Source of the DNA: CAUYXS01 sp965248495
GTDB taxonomy: Bacteria > Chloroflexota > Dehalococcoidia > Lucifugimonadales > Australimonadaceae
Length of the DNA stretch: 64,000 bases
Reading direction: 5' to 3'
NCBI GenBank assembly: GCA_965248495.1
Contig: CBDFJL010000003.1
Coordinates: forward strand, 1,922,001 to 1,986,000
Each line of letters opens with the position of its first letter. Position 1 is the first letter of the stretch. Positions 59,510 to 64,000 of the stretch are shown here, one piece after another. The notes beneath the pieces are model-generated. The model was not told the DNA's origin. It saw nothing but the letters and a program-made list of their open reading frames with translations, and made no database searches. A program made the translations under genes and the position numbers.

Positions 59510-61276
59510 ATGGCTGTCACAGTCGGTCAGACTGAGCGCGGGCGAACGAGGTGGGGCCTCAGGATCCGTGGGGATGTGGTGATGATCGTGGCCGCCGTCG
59601 GGGCGGCCCTCTACATCATCGCCCCGCCGCTGGGGATGACGATCTACTCTGCCTTCCGGGTTCCCGCGGACCGTCTGCCTTTCGAATCGGGCGTCTCGTG
59701 GGGCATCTCCAACTTCACGAACGTCTACATCGAGGGATCGCTCCAGAGCACTTTGCTGGACACGGCCATATTCGCAGCGGGCTCTGTGCTCCTAGGCTTC
59801 GCCATCGGGTTTTCGTTGGCCTGGCTCGTTGAGCGGACCAACCTCCCCTTCCGCAACTATATCTTCGTCCTTCTGCTCTTCCCCCTCATGATGCCCAGCA
59901 TCGTGGTGACCATCGGCTGGATTTTGCTGATGGGTAACAGGACCGGGATGATCAACATCTGGCTCCGAACCATCATCCCGTTCTTCGATGCCGGCCCCTT
60001 CGATATCTTCACCATGTACGGCATGGTCATGGTCCAAGGGTTCGGGCTGGCCACGATCATGTTCATCTTTTCCAGCGCCGCGTTACGCAGCATGGACCCG
60101 GCCCTCGAGGAGGCAAGCCGGGCCTCGGGAGCGCGGTTCTTTACGACCGTGCGTAGGGTCGTCGTGCCTATCCTGCGCCCCAGCGTCCTCGGTGTGATGG
60201 TCTTGGCCGTCATCCTCACAATCGAGTCGTTCGAGGTGCCGTTGCTGCTGGCTTTCGGTGCGAAGGCCGACATCCTCGCAACGCGGATTTGGTTCGCGTT
60301 GAATTCGTCAGCGGGCAACCCGCCCGCCTACGGTACCGTCTCGGCCCTCGGCCTGCATTTCATGCTCATTACGTACGTCCTGTTCTACGTCTACCACCGA
60401 TTGACGAGACAGAGTGAGCGTTATGCCACGATGACCGGCAAGGGCTTTCGTGCGCGCCGCTACGATCTGGGCGTATGGCGGTGGATACTGCTGCCCTTCG
60501 TGGGGATATTCATCTTCATGCACGGCATCGCGCCCTTCCTCATCCTGGTGTGGACCAGCTTCCTCCCTTCCTACATACCCATCGGCCAGCGTGCATTCGA
60601 TCGCTTATCCCTCGACCAGTACCGGAACCTGTTCGAAGACCACCGCCTGTCGTCGGCGATCATCAACACGCTCATCGTGTCGGTGACCGCGCCGACCATC
60701 GCGGTGCTCGTGGCGCTGGTCATCGCGTGGGTGGTTGTGCGAACGAGGATCGCGGCGCGCCTGCGACTAGCCCTGGACCTCTTCAGCTCCTCGTCTATCG
60801 CCATCCCGGGTGTCATAGCGGCGAACGCGTTCCTGCTTTTCTATATCAACCTGGGCAAGTGGGTTCCGATCTACGGCACGGTGATAGTGCTCATCCTCGT
60901 TTACTCCTATCGAATGGCGCTGGCATACCGCATTCAGCGCGCGGGGATCACCCAGATCGCCCGGGAGCTGGAAGAGGTGTCGCAGACCAGCGGTGGGTCG
61001 GGCTTTCAGACCTTCAGGCGAATCCTCTTCCCATTGGTCTCGCCGAGTCTGTTCGGCGCATGGATCCTCCTGTTCCTCGTGGCCTTCCGAGAGTTCACGC
61101 TGCCGCTCATCGTGCACCGCGCGACAGCCCCTCACGTCATCAGCGTGTTGGTGTTCAACCTGTATGGGCAATTCCAGGGGCAAGCGGCAGCGCTCGGGGT
61201 CCTGACAGTCATCTTCTTGGCCGGTTTCTTGACCTTTATCCGTCTATACGTCATGCGGAAAATCCGGACGTTCTAA
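59510..61276 (+). CDS. ABC importer permease, two fused membrane domains (FbpB-like)
   Basis: A 588-residue protein with about 12 membrane segments. Coupling loops are EASRASGARFFTTVRRVVVPILRPS in the first half and EVSQTSGGSGFQTFRRILFPLVSPS in the second. It is the same type and length as the permease at 46078. No ATP-binding gene follows or precedes it in the operon, so it may use the ATPase encoded at 47873 or one elsewhere. A hairpin after the stop precedes the Rieske oxygenase. Confidence 0.88.
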   Translation: MAVTVGQTERGRTRWGLRIRGDVVMIVAAVGAALYIIAPPLGMTIYSAFRVPADRLPFESGVSWGISNFTNVYIEGSLQSTLLDTAIFAAGSVLLGFAIGFSLAWLVERTNLPFRNYIFVLLLFPLMMPSIVVTIGWILLMGNRTGMINIWLRTIIPFFDAGPFDIFTMYGMVMVQGFGLATIMFIFSSAALRSMDPALEEASRASGARFFTTVRRVVVPILRPSVLGVMVLAVILTIESFEVPLLLAFGAKADILATRIWFALNSSAGNPPAYGTVSALGLHFMLITYVLFYVYHRLTRQSERYATMTGKGFRARRYDLGVWRWILLPFVGIFIFMHGIAPFLILVWTSFLPSYIPIGQRAFDRLSLDQYRNLFEDHRLSSAIINTLIVSVTAPTIAVLVALVIAWVVVRTRIAARLRLALDLFSSSSIAIPGVIAANAFLLFYINLGKWVPIYGTVIVLILVYSYRMALAYRIQRAGITQIARELEEVSQTSGGSGFQTFRRILFPLVSPSLFGAWILLFLVAFREFTLPLIVHRATAPHVISVLVFNLYGQFQGQAAALGVLTVIFLAGFLTFIRLYVMRKIRTF

Positions 61277-61469
61277 CTCCGCAGTACGAATGTCGGTGCA
61301 CATACGCCCGGTTAGGACGATTTGACGAGGTGTACCACCAGAGTTACGATCAGGACGGTCTCTGCGAGGTTGCCGGGGGTCTCCGAGGTTTCCCCGACTA
61401 GAGCTTGAGGGGCTTCGGACGGGATTCAGTGCCCCGTCCGCCTGAGAAGGGGTCCTCCCTTCGAACCGT

Positions 61470-61503
61470 GGCCGGCGGAGGCAAGGTCTCTCCTCCGCCG
61501 GCC
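61470..61503 (+). terminator. Hairpin after the ABC permease gene
   Basis: A 12-bp perfect stem, GGCCGGCGGAGG (61470-61481) with CCTCCGCCGGCC (61492-61503), and a ten-base loop, without a U-run. It lies in the 320-base space (61277-61596) that otherwise holds no gene. Confidence 0.5.
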
Positions 61504-61596
61504 ACCCGACGGTGACGGCCGGACCGGTCCAACTCGTCTGAGGCCAGCAATGGCTGGCCCGTGAGCGGTGACCCATCGACTCTTTGGAGGGTAGCC

Positions 61597-63021
61597 ATGG
61601 TCAGCAAGGGTGACGGCAACTTGCCCGTCGGCGAAGCCGAATCCGCAGGCCGCGAGGCTTGGGGTGCCTCACAAATCGGACCCTTCGATTTCGTTCCCAA
61701 GCTTGGTTTCCGCGAGTACTGGTACCCCGGTGTGTGGTCCAGGGAGATCGGGAAACGCAAGCCCAAGCTCGTCAAACTACTCGACGATGACGTCGTCTTC
61801 TTCCGCGGCAGCGAGGGGAAGATCGCGGCACTGAGTGACTGGTGCCCACACCGCAACGCGCGGCTCTCTTTGGGCGTGAGCGAGTTTCCGGGCACGATCA
61901 CGTGTCCCTACCATGGCTACACCTTCGACGGGATTGGCCAGTGTGTGGCAGGCCTTATCGACCACCCTGAATCCCCGGTGGTGGCCAAGATGAAGGCCCG
62001 GATGTACCCGACCGCCGAGCATGGGGGTGTCGTCTACGTCTGGATGGGGGAGACTGACCCCGTGCCGCTCGAAGAGGATCTTCCAGCAGAGTTGCTCCGA
62101 CCTGACGTCCATCCCTACGTCCGCGTCAAAGAGTGGGAAACCAACTGGACCGAGCCCATCGCGCAGGGTGTGGACTTCCACGAAGGCTACCTGCACCGAA
62201 TACAGCTGAGCTTGTTGCCCCTCTTCCCCAAGGAGCCCATCTGGGCCCGGTGGCTTATGAGCTTCACGCGGGTGGTCAACAAGAATTTAGGCTTCTTCAG
62301 GCCCAAGATTGCCTACTACGGAGGCGTCGAGGTCGTCGACGAATCGGAGAACTACTTCGTGACCAAGGCCAAGGCGCCGGTCTTCGGTCAAGGCTTCTAT
62401 CCAGGGGTCAACGCCAAGTGGCCCAACAAGATCTGGTGGCGCAAGCTCCGCTTGTCCCGGCGCAGGTCTGTGGTGTCAACGACGGACTCGAACTTCGGAA
62501 GCAATAACGCACCGAGCTCGCTGCTGACAGGCAAGGCTTTTGACCATAGCGTCGAGCTACCGAGCAAGATCCGCTCGGTGGTCATGCCACAGAGCGTCCA
62601 CCTGCGGTGGATGGTCCCGAAGACGATGGACGAAACGCGCGTGTGGACCTACACGATGTGCATCCGCCCACGCACGCCGTTCGGGCGCGCGTGGCAGAAC
62701 GTCTGGTACTACTTCTGGCGCAAGTGGGCCATCGCCGTGGCCACCAACGAGAAGGAGGACCTAGCGACATTCATGAAGGGCAGGCTACGGTTCGACCTGC
62801 CGCAGAAGCTTGGCCCGATGGACGCTGGTCTCATCTACTTCCGCCGGCACCTCGCCCGGCGGTCGCGTGACTTCAAGCGACTCGGCGGTGCCCACGGGAC
62901 CGTGAGGGCTCTGCCCACACGGACGGCGCGCGAGTGGCGAGCGGCAGTCGAAGCCGGGCACCAGGAAAGCGTCGCACCGGACAACCGCCTCAAGGCTGAG
63001 ACCGAGACTGCGGCTGGGTGA
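61597..63021 (+). CDS. Rieske [2Fe-2S] oxygenase, alpha-only type
   Basis: A 474-residue Rieske non-heme iron oxygenase. Cluster ligands are Cys83/His85 (DWCPHRNARL) and Cys103/His106 (CPYHGY). The iron site is GVDFHEGYLH with Asp193, His195 and His200, and NWTEPIAQ precedes it. It lacks a neighbouring beta gene and resembles alpha-only (homotrimeric) oxygenases of the phthalate/vanillate/pheophorbide kind, which hydroxylate or demethylate. GGAGG precedes ATG 61597. It probably acts on the compound imported by the preceding ABC system, and may be controlled by the MarR regulator downstream. Confidence 0.9.
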   Translation: MVSKGDGNLPVGEAESAGREAWGASQIGPFDFVPKLGFREYWYPGVWSREIGKRKPKLVKLLDDDVVFFRGSEGKIAALSDWCPHRNARLSLGVSEFPGTITCPYHGYTFDGIGQCVAGLIDHPESPVVAKMKARMYPTAEHGGVVYVWMGETDPVPLEEDLPAELLRPDVHPYVRVKEWETNWTEPIAQGVDFHEGYLHRIQLSLLPLFPKEPIWARWLMSFTRVVNKNLGFFRPKIAYYGGVEVVDESENYFVTKAKAPVFGQGFYPGVNAKWPNKIWWRKLRLSRRRSVVSTTDSNFGSNNAPSSLLTGKAFDHSVELPSKIRSVVMPQSVHLRWMVPKTMDETRVWTYTMCIRPRTPFGRAWQNVWYYFWRKWAIAVATNEKEDLATFMKGRLRFDLPQKLGPMDAGLIYFRRHLARRSRDFKRLGGAHGTVRALPTRTAREWRAAVEAGHQESVAPDNRLKAETETAAG

Positions 63022-63108
63022 GCCCACCCACCCCTTAGACGGCTGGTCGAGATAGAGGAACACCAGCCGGGTGGGCACCCTCGGAGGCGAAGCGGCCCGC
63101 CCTTGCGA

Positions 63109-63648
63109 TTAGGGCAGGCTCGAAGCGACGACCCTCTCGCGATCGAGCAGTTGCTGCAAGAGCCGAGGTCCCGCGTAGTGCCGGTCAACCTGCTCGCCAT
63201 CCAACACCTTCGACAACAATGCCACGAGCGTGTTGGCCTCTTCGTCGGTCAGGTGCCTGGCGAAGTGTTGGACTACGCCCGCTCTGAAGTCGGGCGAGGC
63301 CGCCATCAGTTGTTCTTGCCCCTTCGGCGTCAGCACCGCAAATGCGGAGCGTCGGTCGTTGTCCGGCCGGTCGCGGCGCACCAGGCCAGCCCGAACCATC
63401 CCATCGATTCGGCGCGACAGCCCGCTTCGGCTCAGCAGCAGCACGTCCGCGAGCTCGTAGAGTTGCAGACGCTGGCCGGGGGTCTCGTTGAGGAACAAGA
63501 GGATGTAATACCAGGCCACCGGGAGCCGGTGAGCCTTGGCTAGGTGGGTTTCCAGCCCAGCGAGGACGCTCTTCTGCGTCCGCAGGAGGTCTTGCCATGC
63601 TCTGTGGTGCTGAGGTGGCCCGGAGGAGGGGGTGGTCATCTTTGTCAT
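63109..63648 (-). CDS. MarR-family transcriptional regulator
   Basis: A 179-residue winged-helix regulator. QRLQLYELADVLLLSRSGLSRRIDGMVRAGLVRRDRP is the recognition helix with the start of the wing, and DNDRRSAFAVLTPKG is the wing end. Flanking helices would form the dimer. MarR proteins generally repress a divergent gene and release on binding an aromatic ligand, and the divergent gene at 63868 has a palindrome over its promoter. The ATG at 63648 is used; a TTG at 63651 is next to it. Confidence 0.9.
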   Translation of the reverse strand: MTKMTTPSSGPPQHHRAWQDLLRTQKSVLAGLETHLAKAHRLPVAWYYILLFLNETPGQRLQLYELADVLLLSRSGLSRRIDGMVRAGLVRRDRPDNDRRSAFAVLTPKGQEQLMAASPDFRAGVVQHFARHLTDEEANTLVALLSKVLDGEQVDRHYAGPRLLQQLLDRERVVASSLP

Positions 63649-63734
63649 CAAGGCGCAAATCTACCACGCCGACCATGCCGTGGAGGGTGGCCACCACGGT
63701 GCTATTGGGAGGATTAGACCTTTACTCCGGCTGA

Positions 63735-63775
63735 TTGACAGAGGGGGGTCCCTCGGACACAATTGCGCATGCAAT
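63735..63775 (+). promoter_or_regulatory. Promoter with an overlapping palindrome, candidate MarR operator
   Basis: TTGACA at 63735-63740, a 17-base spacer and CACAAT at 63758-63763. The palindrome ATTGC-GCAT-GCAAT at 63762-63775 overlaps the -10 box, and its TTGC-N4-GCAA core is like MarR-family sites. Confidence 0.5.
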
Positions 63776-63867
63776 CGTGGGGTTTGAACGGCACAACCAC
63801 GCCGCTCTGCCAACCGCGAGCAAACGACTCCGCACGCCAAGAAGGCGGGGAGGTCCACGGAGGCTGG

Positions 63868-64000
63868 ATGGCGACCGTTGCTGAGAAACCCGGCGCCGAC
63901 TTGGCGAATGCGCTCTGGAAAGAGACTGAGGCTGAGGCTGCCCACACGCCGATGGACGAGGTGCTGGAGGCGGCATCCCGGGGCGAAATATCGGACGACG
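63868..64000 (+). CDS. Start of an unidentified gene, cut by the window edge
   Basis: An open frame from ATG 63868, preceded by GGAGG, runs 44 codons to the window end. It begins MATVAEKPGADLANALWKET and continues with acidic, helical residues. It has no signal peptide. The visible part is too short to name. It is divergent from the MarR gene and probably its target. Confidence 0.55.
   Translation, partial: MATVAEKPGADLANALWKETEAEAAHTPMDEVLEAASRGEISDD

Overview
The window is GC-rich and densely coded. Lipoproteins with long Thr-Pro/Ala-Thr-Pro spacers after the lipobox, a TAXI-type TRAP transporter, many CoA-transferases, MmgE/PrpD and Rieske oxygenase genes suggest a Chloroflexota bacterium, perhaps of the SAR202/Dehalococcoidia kind. 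This is inferred from gene style; there is no rRNA, tRNA or marker gene here to prove it.

Layout. 1-1.8 kb: an ABC exporter on the minus strand, with its ATPase broken by a one-base frameshift. 2.2-9.3 kb: a 32-residue lysine-rich protein, alpha/beta hydrolases, an MFS carrier, a VIT-family membrane protein and a long Rieske protein. 9.6-16.2 kb: a 1-Cys peroxiredoxin, an Asp-box propeller protein, more hydrolases, an NAD-dependent oxidoreductase, a lipoprotein and a glyoxalase-fold protein. 16.3-31.3 kb: an aromatic catabolism island with three paralogous ring-hydroxylating oxygenase alpha subunits, one beta subunit, a meta-cleavage-type hydrolase, a fused extradiol dioxygenase/short-chain dehydrogenase, two exporters and a TAXI-TRAP importer. 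31.5-37.7 kb: amidohydrolase, PLP enzyme, a two-domain rhodanese whose catalytic Cys codon is TGA, and two MFS carriers. 38-42.5 kb: a GH10 xylanase lipoprotein of visibly lower GC, a GYD protein, a cyclic-nucleotide-binding protein and MmgE/PrpD. 42.5-49 kb: another oxygenase alpha/beta pair and a complete Fe3+/spermidine-type ABC importer. 49.3-56.6 kb: a CoA-ester block (acyl-CoA dehydrogenase, two CaiB transferases, HMG-CoA-lyase-like, aldo/keto reductase, crotonase) flanked by two fragments of what look like serine recombinase C-termini. 56.7-64 kb: a PEP-mutase/isocitrate-lyase family enzyme, an ABC binding protein and permease without ATPase, a fifth oxygenase, a MarR regulator and the start of a further gene.

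How the genes may work together. The importers bring in organic acids or aromatic compounds. The oxygenases make cis-dihydrodiols. The fused dehydrogenase/extradiol enzyme would oxidise the diol and cleave the catechol. Alpha/beta hydrolases would split the ring-fission product, and the CoA block would carry branched or dicarboxylic acids towards central metabolism. No clear ferredoxin reductase for the oxygenases is present in the window. Where visible, promoters follow TTGACx-N16/18-TAnnnT.

The two observations most worth following are the candidate selenocysteine rhodanese (34077-34904) and the extradiol dioxygenase-SDR fusion (24374-26170).
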